The notes beneath the pieces were generated by a model. It did no database searches, was not told where the DNA came from, and worked only from the letters and a program-made list of their open reading frames with translations. Shown one piece after another: positions 25,168 to 36,300 of a stretch of 64,000 nt of DNA. The DNA lies in the NCBI RefSeq assembly GCF_021155775.2, contig NC_060235.2, positions 19,273,598-19,337,597 of the forward strand, read 5' to 3'. The position numbers and the translations under genes were made by a program. Within the stretch, counting starts at the first letter, position 1. Each line of letters begins with the position of its first letter. This stretch comes from Neodiprion pinetum. Taxonomy: Eukaryota > Arthropoda > Insecta > Hymenoptera > Diprionidae.

Positions 25168-26404
25168 ATAATTAAAAATTATCATACCAACTTCTTAATC
25201 TGAATACTTCGCTGGCATAAACAAGATCACGAATCTATGCAAGTCTGACACAATGGGATATACTTCCAGTTATGAGAATACAGATAATCGAGTCAAGTTC
25301 CAATTAGCCAACGGATGTTGGAACAGATACGCAAGTTTTCCAATTAATAGAATCTCTCCTGCTTTTGTAACATCTTAGATATCTATGCGGAACAGATTCA
25401 AATTTCGAACTGCAGTAATTTCTATAGAATAACGGGCTGGCTTCGAACTTCAATTTTCCGATTGTTTCATTGATTATATTTTCAGCGATTGAACGATAGT
25501 TGATGAATTTTTTTCTCTTAAAGTTATTTTACCATCCAGGGAACTTAATTTTACAAGCAAATTGTTTATAATAAGTTCAGGAATTTATTCGAATCAATCA
25601 ATTCTTATTTCATTTTTTTTTCCCCTCTTTTTATGGACTAATTTCTGTACCGGTGAACTTTCGAATTCTTTCGACAACCGATGCAATAAATTGATTTTAT
25701 TTATTGATCAAACATGTAAAAGTAGTTTCGATACAGTTTGTCGAATAGTACAACTGTACAAAATATTGCCACGCTTTGCGAATTGATGTATCAATTAACT
25801 TTAAATCAGACACATTGCAGATAAATAAAATTTTAAAAACGATACTTAACATTCCTCGCAGAATATTTTACCTGCAACTAATTCACGACAACTTCTGGTA
25901 ACTAATCGATTGCTCCAATAATTAATCAAGAAAAAAATGAGTGGTAAAATAAAAACAGACATATTGAAAATATTCCGATTAACTGATTGATGTTCGTGCA
26001 GTATATCTAATTCGTAACCGGTAGTCAAATTTTCATTTTAATACGAAAGTTTCGACGGAGTTCAATAATGAAGAATTCATTTCTTTCAACCACAATTCCA
26101 TCCCAATCATATTACTTTCACCCCGTTATATATCCTTCAATTGTTAATTTTATCCTATAGTTTTGCATTGCTAAAAAATTTAAATTGGCTTCAATCCATT
26201 CAATTATTTCAATGATTTAACTCTTGGTTCACCTTCATATGTCAGATTGACTTATAAGTAATTATTTATCCATCAATCATTCATCCGTAAAATCAAATAA
26301 ACGTTATAGACGCGACAAAATTATCGTAGCTACCTAAAAACTGAATTCCTATGTAACCAGAATATGCAGAAACTATTATCGCAGAACATAAGTAAAAAAA
26401 ATAA
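22299..26404. other. AT-rich stretch without a supported gene
   Basis: No exon is supported. 22505-22760 is a GC-richer patch containing GGTAATTACAAGG. Poly(T) tracts lie at about 24132-24148 and at 25136-25161, where 26 T occur in a row. A splice-like pair on the minus strand at 24199-24251 encloses about 50 bases with stops in all frames, so it is not called. Confidence 0.5.
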
Positions 26405-26427
26405 AATATATATATATATATATATAT
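26405..26427. repeat. (TA)n microsatellite
   Basis: About 11 TA units in an A-rich context. Confidence 0.9.
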
Positions 26428-27268
26428 CTCGTTGCAGTTTCCGCAAAAAGTCGAACAGCCAGCTACAAGCTTGTGGCTATCGGAAATATAGGAGCGGAAG
26501 TTTCCGCAGCGAATATACGAGCATATTTTTCAATATGCGACGGTGTCGTATCCCGCAGTTTTCACGTTCGAAATTCCAACTCGACTTCTATAATTTATAA
26601 TGGACAATGTCATTTCATACATATTTCGGGCTACGAAGTGAATTTATATGGAAGACCCATGTCATTCTATAATATAATTCATGAATGTCGATTATACGGC
26701 GTCGAAATTAAGATTGGCTTTACGTGTTTCATTTAATGCAGGTGAACCCCGATCTTAGAATTACCGAAGGATTTCAAGTCTTTGGATGGTTTTGAATAAA
26801 ATGGCAAAAAATTTTTGCCGATGCTTCTTCGGATACTAGAATTCAATTTCAAAACATTCGAAATTTTGAACGGTACTTTTACCTGATATCAAGTTTTTCT
26901 TATCAATCTGTCGCAAATATATTAATACAACGTACAACTTCAATCAATTGAAATTAAATTCTTATTTTCACAACATTTTGAAAAAAAATGCTTATTCAAT
27001 TCAAATATACATATACAGTCTCACTTGATAGTAAAAATTCTTATGATTCGGTTCACATATTTAAGTAGAACTTGTTTACTTGCCGTTAAATAAATTCATG
27101 ACGTTGTAAAAGTGCAAAAAATCAACAAATAAAGAGAAAAATTCAAACGAGAATGAGAAAGATATTTGTTTCTCTTTTCTCCATCTTTTTCGTTTTATTT
27201 CTTGAAAAAGTACACACACGCACACATATACAATACACCCTGGGATTTCAAACTCGTTTCAAAGTTTA

Positions 27269-27303
27269 CATATATATATATATGTATATATATGTATATA
27301 TAA
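27269..27303. repeat. (TA)n/(TATG)n tract at the foldback edge
   Basis: A TA-rich simple repeat with interspersed TATG, directly abutting the left arm of the 27305-28568 foldback element. It may be the target site or a slippage tract at the element boundary. Confidence 0.85.
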
Positions 27304-27304
27304 A

Positions 27305-28568
27305 GAAGAATCACGAACCCATTACACTATATATATATGGGTACGTCCAATACTTTTCGACCGCAGCTTGCGAGCTTGGGTCAGCGATTCGGCTGCTGAT
27401 TTTTTCCAAGAAAGTAGGTTATAAAAAAAGACGATTCTCCAAATTTGAGCTTAATATAAGAAAATCTGGTGGCTATAGAAATTTTTGAAGTTTTTAATAA
27501 TTCAATTTTTTAGTTACATTCACGATTTTTTCATGGGAGCTCTATGGGACTTAAAGACTTGAATCAAACGGCATTCCCCTTCTCTGACCTTGTATTTTTG
27601 AGAAAAAAATAGTTCTTTACTCCAAAGCAAAATCCAGTCTAATTAGGACCCTTTTCATGAACTACTATTTTAGCAAAATTTCGCATAACTTTGAAACGCT
27701 GCCAAGTCAAGAATTTTCCAAGTAGACGGCCAACCGACGGCTCAAATATTTCGTCTAGGTATATTTTATCACTACCTACACGAATTATTATTAATTACCA
27801 CGTTCCTTTTTATGTACGGCCTGGCAAAACCAACTGATTTCTGAAAAATCGCTGTTTTCAGATAGCTGTAACATTTTTCTATCAACTCGAAATCGCTTGA
27901 AATTTTCCGGAAAAATACTTCATTCTATCCCCAAACAACGCTGAAAATTTCCAGCTAGGAGTCGAAGTTGTTAACGAGCTGTGAATTTTCAAAATGTTCA
28001 AGTTTCCCACACAATATTTCGTATTTAATAATACTAATAATAATACGTGGTAATTAATAATAATTCGTATAGCTAGTGATAAAGTATACCCAGACGAACA
28101 ATTTGAGCTATCGATTGGCCGTCTACTTGGAAAATTGTTAACTTGGCAGCGTTTCAAAGTTATGCGAAATTTTGCTAAAATAGTAGTTCATGAAAAGGGT
28201 CCTAATTAAACTGGATTTTGCTTTAGAGTGAAAAACTATTTTTTTCTTAAAAATACAAGGTCAGAGAAGGGGAATGCCGTTTGATTCGAGTCTTTAAGTC
28301 CCATAGAGCTCCCATGAAAAAATCGTGAATGTAACTAAAAAATTGATTTATTAAAAACTTCAAAAATTTCTATAGCCACCAGATTTTCTTAAATTAAGCT
28401 CAAATTTGGAGAATCGTCTTTTTTTATAACCTACTTTCTTGAAAAAAATCAGCAGCCGAATCGCTGACCCAAGCTCGCAAGCTGCGGTCGAAAAGTATTG
28501 GTCGTATTGTGGGTGTGTGTGTGTGTGTGTGTGTGTGTATGTATAGTGTAATGGGTTCGTGATTCTTC
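27305..28568. mobile_element. 1.26-kb foldback element (long inverted repeat)
   Basis: The left arm 27305-27802 is the reverse complement of the right arm 28046-28568. The arms surround a 243-base spacer (27803-28045). Over long stretches the arms agree at roughly 19 of 20 positions or better by eye. The right arm is longer because a (GT)n run (28513-28538) replaces a short TA run in the left arm. Outer ends pair as GAAGAATCACGAACCCATTA with its complement. Open frames across the arms (for example 27153-27488) are incidental. No transposase is present. A transcript through it would form a very long near-perfect hairpin. It is best read as a foldback or long-TIR DNA element. Confidence 0.9.
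28513..28538. repeat. (GT)n microsatellite inside foldback right arm
   Basis: About 13 GT units that have no counterpart in the left arm. They therefore expanded after the arms formed. Confidence 0.92.
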
Positions 28569-30136
28569 CCCAGTCACTGCAGCCGTGGCAGAAATAACAA
28601 GCCTGTTGAAATAACGAAACAGAAAAAGAGAGAAAAAAAAAAGAAGAAAACTGTACAAGTAGGTATTATAATACGCGATGCCTGCTTGAGAATTCACGGA
28701 TTCTTCGCTCAACGAGATCGCGCCGATTCGACTCGACCTTTCCTTTGATTTGCCTGCAATTTGATTTGAAAGAGAAACGAAATTACGAAAATTTAACGAA
28801 CAGTATTCTTTTGAATATTTTATACATCATGATAGTCACTCATTTTCTGTTATATATTCGACTTTGTATTATCAATAGCGCAATTGTTATTTCTGTTATA
28901 TAAATGTCATTCATGCAAATTTTCATTCGCCGTCAAAGCGAACTCTTGACTTTCTCTGCAGAGAAGAATTTTTCTTTCTGTTTCTTTAAAAGCGTCGATT
29001 TATAATACCTTTCTTCATTTCGTCTAATTAATACGCGATGCTACCGATCAAGGAATCACTTGGAGAAATGGAGAGACGAAAATTACGAGATGGTGGAACA
29101 AAATGGGAAAAATTTGTGACCGTGATGGAACTCTATATTTTTTATTCGTATATAAAAAGAGCGGAAAAAGCACGTCTGTAAAGCTAAATTTGAGGGTAAA
29201 AATATTGAAATAAAACTAAAGCGTTGATGAAAGAATTAAAGCTGCTAAAGTCGAACTGAAATTAAAAGAAGTTGAATTTTATTGAAAGAATCTCTCTTGC
29301 AACGGAAAAAGCGGACTATAATAATCATCAATTTTGAATAAACAAATTTATTCAATATACTGCATTAATTTATTATCCACTCGCTCCAAAAGCGAGGAAT
29401 AAATCTTTCCCTCGATTTTTAGTCGCACCCTCGCTGGTAATAAAACATCTTTCGAGTAACGTACGTTTAGTAATTATACGCAAGTATGAATAAGTACCTT
29501 ATATAGTAAAATGCTTTGATACGACGTCATTAGGCGAGCATTCATAATACCAAATGGATCTGAGTGTGATTCGAAAACACGAATAATTCGACACGAATCG
29601 AATAACTCGAGTCTTTGACTAAATCCATTTTTTCGAATAGCTCAATTCTTATTATATCCACTCGTGACAAAAGGTCCGAATAATTCGATTGCGATCTCAA
29701 ACATGTAGCTTTCTAATCATTGTTTCTTGAGTCGATTCTCATTCTACAGTTGCTATTATTTATGAAACATTGGCACGCGTTCGATCTGATCTTTTAACCA
29801 AAAATTGACTCTCAGGAAATTATATTGAATTACTTTCATTAGATTAGACGTTCTTCAAAAACGCGTAAATAAAAATGAAAAATTCTATCTTTCAACCGAA
29901 TGATGTGAATACTTGGAAATGCTTAAATTGCTGAAATAATTGCAACTATTCGAATTACTAAAATAGTTGGATCTATTCGAATTCCAGAAAGCAATTCGAT
30001 TCGTTTCAACTATTCTCCACACGCTGTGACACGCACAGAAATTCCTAGTTGTGGTTTCTGTGCAATCTTTGACAACTAACAAAACTATGATAAAATAAAA
30101 TTTCAAATTAGATTAAATCTAGACAATAAACGGTAT
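28569..30136. other. AT-rich stretch with decayed TTCGAAT-type words
   Basis: No gene is supported. 29570-29690 and 29940-30000 contain many scattered variants of ATTCGAATA, TCGAATAACTCG and CTATTCGAATT, suggesting a decayed tandem array. Confidence 0.45.
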
Positions 30137-30225
30137 CCAGGGATTTTTAAGGTCGCTGATTATGAATCTGAAGCAAGATTTAAAAAATTCAAAATGGCGG
30201 ATTCAATATCAGGGAGAAAAATTTT
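30137..30225 (-). repeat. GATCAGCGACC-family repeat copy
   Basis: In reverse orientation it reads ATTGAATCCGCCATTTTGAA, a short gap, then CAGATTCATAATCAGCGACC and TTAAAAATCC. This matches the arrangement at 40720-40795 (GGATCCGCCATCTTGGAT then GATTCGTGATCAGCGACCC). Unit length and copy number in the genome are unknown. Confidence 0.65.
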
Positions 30226-30261
30226 AGAAATTCATTAAATTTGAACGAAATTCATTATTTA

Positions 30262-30384
30262 TTTTGTTGAAAAATTGGCAACGATAATCGAACTGAATAG
30301 CAAGTTGCCAAATTTTCTTGCAATTTTAACGATATTCAAACTTTTATTGCAATGATACCCATTTTGTTAGACTTTCCTATCAAC
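30262..30384 (+). mobile_element. MITE-B fragment next to MITE-A
   Basis: Similar to 9778-9897 through ACTGAATAGCAAGTT, TTTTCTTGCAATTTTAACGATATTC and ATGATACCCATTTTGTTAGA. It runs straight into MITE-A copy 4, so the two may be a nested or composite insertion. Confidence 0.5.
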
Positions 30385-30793
30385 GACACAAAAATTGAAC
30401 ATTTCAATTGCTACGGTAACTAGAAAAATTGAGTAAAACAGGTATCGTTAAAAAAAACTGTTTGAATATTGTTGAAATACGATAAACGAGGTACGCGTAA
30501 CCATTTTGCGCTATCGTCGATCCTTTTTTGGTAATTGCAACCCAAAATCAGTTTGTTCGATTGACTCTACTTTTTTTATTTAAAAACGCTTTAACGTCAA
30601 TTTATTTTTCCACAAGCATTAAATTTTTCCAACAGCTACAAGAAAGTATAGTAAGAGTGATCGTAATGAGAAAGAATAGTAACGGATAAAACTAATTTTC
30701 ATTTCGTACCTGGAACTATATTTTTCGATTATGGTCAAAAATGAAAGTAGTTAAGAACCGAGTGGTAACCGGAACTAAAAATTACTTCCAGTG
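30385..30793 (-). mobile_element. MITE-A copy 4 (reverse)
   Basis: The only well-preserved minus-strand copy. Its element start lies at 30793 (CACTGGAAGTAATTTTTAG on the minus strand). The distal end near 30385 has lost the clean terminal repeat. The conserved core is complementary to 30498-30523. Confidence 0.88.
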
Positions 30794-33700
30794 TCTATAC
30801 CATAAATCCACGGATTTCGCACATTAGATATAAGTATGCGTACGAGAACTCGATGGTATTTGACTCCGAGCAATCCTAATGGCTTTGGAATTGGACCTAT
30901 GGCCAAAAATCACCGAAGCTCTCTTTCCTCGTCCTCCCTCTCTCTCTCTCTCTTTTTCTTTCACCGAAAAAAGAGAAAGATCGAGAAACGTTGGGGGGGG
31001 GGATGGAAGTGAGTGTCAAGCATTAAAACTCCACTAAGTATCCATCCGACATGCTTTTAATGTTATAACGAACATACCTTTTATCGCAGGCACTTTCACC
31101 CTCTCAACCCCCCGTGCATTTTCACGGCGAATTTCACCCTCGAATTTCAGCGTCTTATTTTTTTCCCTTTGATTTCGGGCCTGGTTTTTACTTTTTCTTA
31201 ATTTTTTTCTTCTCACTTGAAGGGCGAAGCAAAGGTGACTTCTAATTATTTTATCCGAGGCGAGTATTTTGTAAGTGGATTATAATTCCCTTGAAATCTT
31301 CTTGGCGAGAGATCGAAATGATCATCCGGACATTTTTGTTCTTCATCTTATAATTGTGTATTGTCGGCACGATGGAAGGTAAATTTCGATAAAAATTTTC
31401 TTTCCCCCATTCATGAGATAACAAAAAAAACTTATTTTTCTTGATTCGTGGAAATGATATGTAAATGTTACAAACTAAAGGAGAGAGGCTAATTTGTTCA
31501 GTTTTGAATGTCGAACTGCATAAATGGTTCACTAGCGGCTCGTAATGAATTAATTTTGCTGAATTGATTGGAATTTTTTAAATTTAAATAAATAGGTTTC
31601 CGTTTTATAGTAACAGATGAAAATTTCTTCGGTTGAAATGAAATTTTCTGCTCAAAACAAGCCGTTGCCTTGAATCGAACAGAGGTATTAAGCGAATAAA
31701 AATTTTTCTTTCAGTTTTGGGATAAGTCTGCGTAAAAAGGATTATTACTGAACCTTGATTGCGATAAATCCTGAAAAATCCGTGAGCAAAGAAATGTGAC
31801 CAGAAATAAAACTTCCAATACGTTTGCGGAATTATTTTGCGAAAACTGAGAAAGGGTAGAATAATTACTGTTGAATTTCGTAAGCCAAGGGGGCTAAACT
31901 GCAGGCGAAGCAATTACTCAACGCACAGCAGGATCTACGCAACGAATATATGGGCGATTCCCCCGAAACGATTATTTTGCATCGAGATAAACGCGCCGAA
32001 TTGAGTTTCTTTCATATTCATTCAAATTAACCTATCTGTATTAATTAAAACTGAGATTTTGATTTAAAAGTATTTATCATAATTCACAAAAGTGTCACGT
32101 TTGGAATGGGACAAGATTTGAAGGTCCAATTTTTTATGCCTGAAAATCTTTCAATTTTCATGCTGCCCACAAAACGCGTCATTGACAAATATTCGAAAAA
32201 TTCTCCCCTTCAATTTTTCAAATGTAAATGTAACTTGCAAACTGAAACAGATATTACAACAAAATACAGAAGATATTTTTTCATCTCGATTAATAAATAA
32301 TTGGTGATGAGATGAAAGGAGGAAATTATAATTTTCGAATTCGTCAATGTAGGTCAAATTATAGATCTCGCAAAAATCACCAACTTCTTCGAACTCTGAC
32401 AAAAACAAAAAAAAAAAAAAATTGTATTTCATCACGATGAACTAGTTTTATTTATTTATTTTTTTTTTCCGTGCACGACGAGTCCATTATTCGTGAAATT
32501 TCTTCAAACCTTGTTGAAAAAAAAAAAAAAAATAAGAAGAAACAAACTCACAGCGAATATCAGAGGAAAACCTGATCACAGGCAATTATTAATGATAATT
32601 TTTCACAACTCAGCCGGTGGCTGCGCCGACTGAACGTGGTTTACATATTGTCCATATATAACGGTGTTAAATCTGTTTGTATATAATTTCCATCAACTGG
32701 GGCGTAAACTAATTGACCAGGCAGGTACCTGCAGTTACGAATACAGCCGGCCTGGCGGACAACTCGAATAGTTCATCCGGGCTGCCACACTCGAAGGGAT
32801 CACCGTCGAGGGGCGAGGGGACAACGAGGGTGAAAATCAATCACGGTGAAAAATTTTCCCTCTGCTGCCCTCTCCCCTTTTTTCTTTTTCCCCTCGCGAA
32901 ACGGACAACTGGATGCAGGAATATGGAAAGATGAATACTCCCGACGAAATACTGCGATTTTCACCATCGCACTGAATAAACGAGGGTAAAATTTGTAGGA
33001 AAAAAAAAAAAAAAAAAAACTACTGAAATCGGATCAATTTTGTTTTTCGACTGTGTAACGCATTTACATTTAATAAGAATTTTGAAGGCTTTGTTTTTTT
33101 TTTTTTTTTTTTTTTCATCAAATTTATTCTCGAGAAAGATTGTCAAATTTTTTAAATATAATCAATAATCGCATTCACCCCAATACCTGTGAAAATTCGT
33201 TGATTCAAGGTTTTTGGATCTCTTCAAACTTGAGAAATTATTTTACAATGCGGAAAGTTAAGTAACGGATAAGAAATTTTTTGAAATATACACTTTTGAA
33301 TATCAGACGATACAACCAAGCCATTGGTTGATGTTTTCTTCAGAATATTGCTTTTATTGTATATCGTCCGGTTTATCAGAAATCGTTAATTAACTCAAAG
33401 AATTTATAAACTAACGGGAAGAACCTATAATCTAATATCTATACGATGGTGGAATGAAAATTGCAGTCGTTACTATTTAAACAGTATTTATCGTAATGTA
33501 AATTAATTTAATCAACTGTATAACACTCGCAGTTGTTTAAATTATTACTACATTTAAATAATCTTCAATTTCGCTACTTGAATTCAGGATTGAAAGTCAC
33601 TCGTCAAACTCGCTATGAAAATAGTCATTTTTATTTAAATGAGATAGTAAAGCAACTGCAAAAAATGTAGGTTACAATGTGTTTTTTCCCTACCGTTAGA

Positions 33701-35640
33701 TTTGAATAGACGGAATGAGTGAATGAGAAAACAGTTGCGAGCCGGACTCGAATATCTTCTTTTTTTTTTAGTAATTGTATGTATTATAGGTATTGTGAAA
33801 AAATATAAAGCCAGGCGAACTAACAACTGTAACAAGATGAGGCTTTTTTTACAATAAAAAAGATTTGTCTCAAAAATTGCGAAAATTGAACGGACGGCTG
33901 TGGAATATAATAGTTTTTGAATGACCCTCAATACGTGATTCGGGAAATCGAAATTGAAAGCGGAAGGTCCGGGTCGAATGGGCGACTTAATGCCAATTTC
34001 CGACATTTCGAACCCTATTTCGACTTTGGCCCTCGGCATTCAAGAAAGTTGGCAATTTCCTGAAAATCGATACTTTTTACTAAGTATTTACACCACATTA
34101 TCATTTTCGTAGTCTGCGAAGATCTCAATGAGACTTGTATGATAAGAAATGTGAATAAGAGATTGGCTATCGATTCTTCGTTTCAATCCATTTAAAATTG
34201 TTAAAAATCTAGCAAATTCGTTCAATTACGCTCGATAATGGTGCATTTTATTGAGCATTTTATTTTCTCATCAGATTCACTGAAACATTTCTCTATTTTT
34301 ACATTTGACTGAAATCTAAGGAATCCAACATAAATTATTGCACAATTATTATGATATTTATTTACAAATTATAAAAGTTTGTGCCATCTTTTCACTTTCT
34401 TATAGTTGTACAATGCTGATAATAAGTGAATTTTTTCAGTATTAGCGTCTTGAGAAAATTTCTCGATTCACTTAAAACTTCATCAGATTTTCTTACCGAT
34501 TTTTTCACAGGATAAGAAATTCGCTGAGAATTCAAAACTTTCAGATTCTGCCACATGATATAAAATAATACGCAGGTATTCTATGATAAAGCAAACAAAG
34601 AAAGCTAACACCTGCTAAATTATTTGAGAATCGCTTAGAATTTCGCTAAATCGTCGAATGTTAAATTCAGACAATAATATCCATATTCACGGTGAATAAA
34701 TCGACGATTGTTGCAGGCATATACATAAATTCGCTCGATTCGTTATTCTATTCTGATGATTGCCGCAACGATTCTCGTTATAAACGTACAAAACGTTGTT
34801 GAAAATCAATCAATTTCAATCTGAATAGCTCACTTAAATAGTAAAATTGCGGACAGCTTGCACGGATCGGGACACGATTGATTGTCGAAACGCGATGCGT
34901 CATCGCTATTTTTTGTTCAAATGAAAATAGAAGCAACAAAATCAGTGAAGAGATCAATCTATAAAACTATGACAAAATTTTCAACCCAATTATCATCAAT
35001 TTTAGAGATCCCGAATTATAATTTATCGCAAAAGGCTAATCACGTATCGTTTGTCCAATACTCGTGAATAATATTCAAGCTCGTTACGTTACTTGGCAAG
35101 TAAGTTCTAAAATAATTATTTCAAACGATTATCAACGACGATTTCATTTTGGATTCATATTTTCTAACTGTTCCATCGTTTTGATAATCCTCGCCGGTAT
35201 GTTTATCAATCCGATTTAATCCGTCAAAGGGCTTTACAGAAATCCCGGCACTGATCGTGCTTTTTTATTTTCATGTCCCCCGACAAAATTCATGATCCTC
35301 GTTAACGTCGATCGGCCCCAACCGCAGATAGCATTGAGGCATCGCGTTGTGGATTATAATCGGTATAATTGTGGTCCGCTTAGTGGTCAAATTCCATTTG
35401 TAACGATCGGACAACACATTTCAGATCAAATGTGTGCGTCCTCATATGCAGGAAGTATACATAAAATGCGTGAGAAATATCTCAGACAGTTCAATAGTTG
35501 CAGCATTTTTAGTGAAAAAAATTTTTTTTGCGTGTTATTTGAATGGAAAAAATGGCCGTTGACACCTTTTAAGATTGAGCTAACAATTTTTCTCAACGGG
35601 AAAATGATTTTCTCAGTAAATAGGTATTTTTAAAACCACA
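30794..35640. other. AT-rich stretch without a supported gene
   Basis: Contains (CT)n at 30937-30954 and a G run near 30992. A GC-richer patch at about 32700-32890 has an open frame that ends in low complexity. Poly(A) is at about 33000-33020 and poly(T) at about 33096-33115. No splice-supported exon is seen. Confidence 0.5.
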
Positions 35641-36300
35641 AATTCGATAGGTTAGTTTTTTTGGCTCACCCTAATATTATATATATATATATATATACAT
35701 ACACTTGTTTAACGCCAATTCGTGCATGCTGGTGGAAATATATATATAATTATATATTACATATATTTTTTTAGTTCATTTGAGTTTTGATCGAATTTGG
35801 TAGTTCGGAACAGGAAAAATCGAAAACGCGACAAAGCGTGTGGGTTGAATTTCTATGAGAGGATTTTTTGTGAAAAACTTGTGTGAATGTCAATTCTCAA
35901 GCAATGGTAATTACTTGCAATTTACATACGAGTGAAAAAGGGTTTGAGACATGTGATGGAGTTCTTTTTTGCTTGTTATTTTACCGGGTTCTTTATCTGT
36001 AATTTTTTATAAAACCTTATACATTTTCCAGAGTCACAAAACATTTTCAGGTATAAGAATATATATATAATGTATATGTTCTGAAAGAGACATATAATGA
36101 TAATTTAAGAAATTTGGTCTGAAAATTGTATTTTGTATCATCCACACCGATCTGAAAAGATTTCGATCCCGAACTGGATCGAGTTCCTTCGATTTCACAT
36201 AAAAAAAAATATGAAACTTTGTCTCAAACTATTTCCCAGGCGACATGAATTTTTCTATTCTGCTCTATCAACGTAAATGGGACACCCTGTATAACAAATT
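35641..36300. other. AT-rich segment with a transposon-end-like motif
   Basis: Begins with (TA)n at 35678-35697 and ends with AAATGGGACACCCTGTATAA at 36275-36294. A GGGTGT/ACACCC motif of this kind is often met at insect transposon ends, but no matching inverted terminus was found at the other side. It is recorded as a possible element without defined boundaries. Confidence 0.25.

Noticed and set aside
27153..27488. 111-codon plus-strand frame
   Set aside because: It crosses a TA microsatellite into the foldback left arm, with Tyr-Ile repeats from the TA tract.
33635..34039. 134-codon minus-strand frame
   Set aside because: No acceptor, donor or recognised motif. The hydrophobic and basic composition is typical of AT-rich chance frames.
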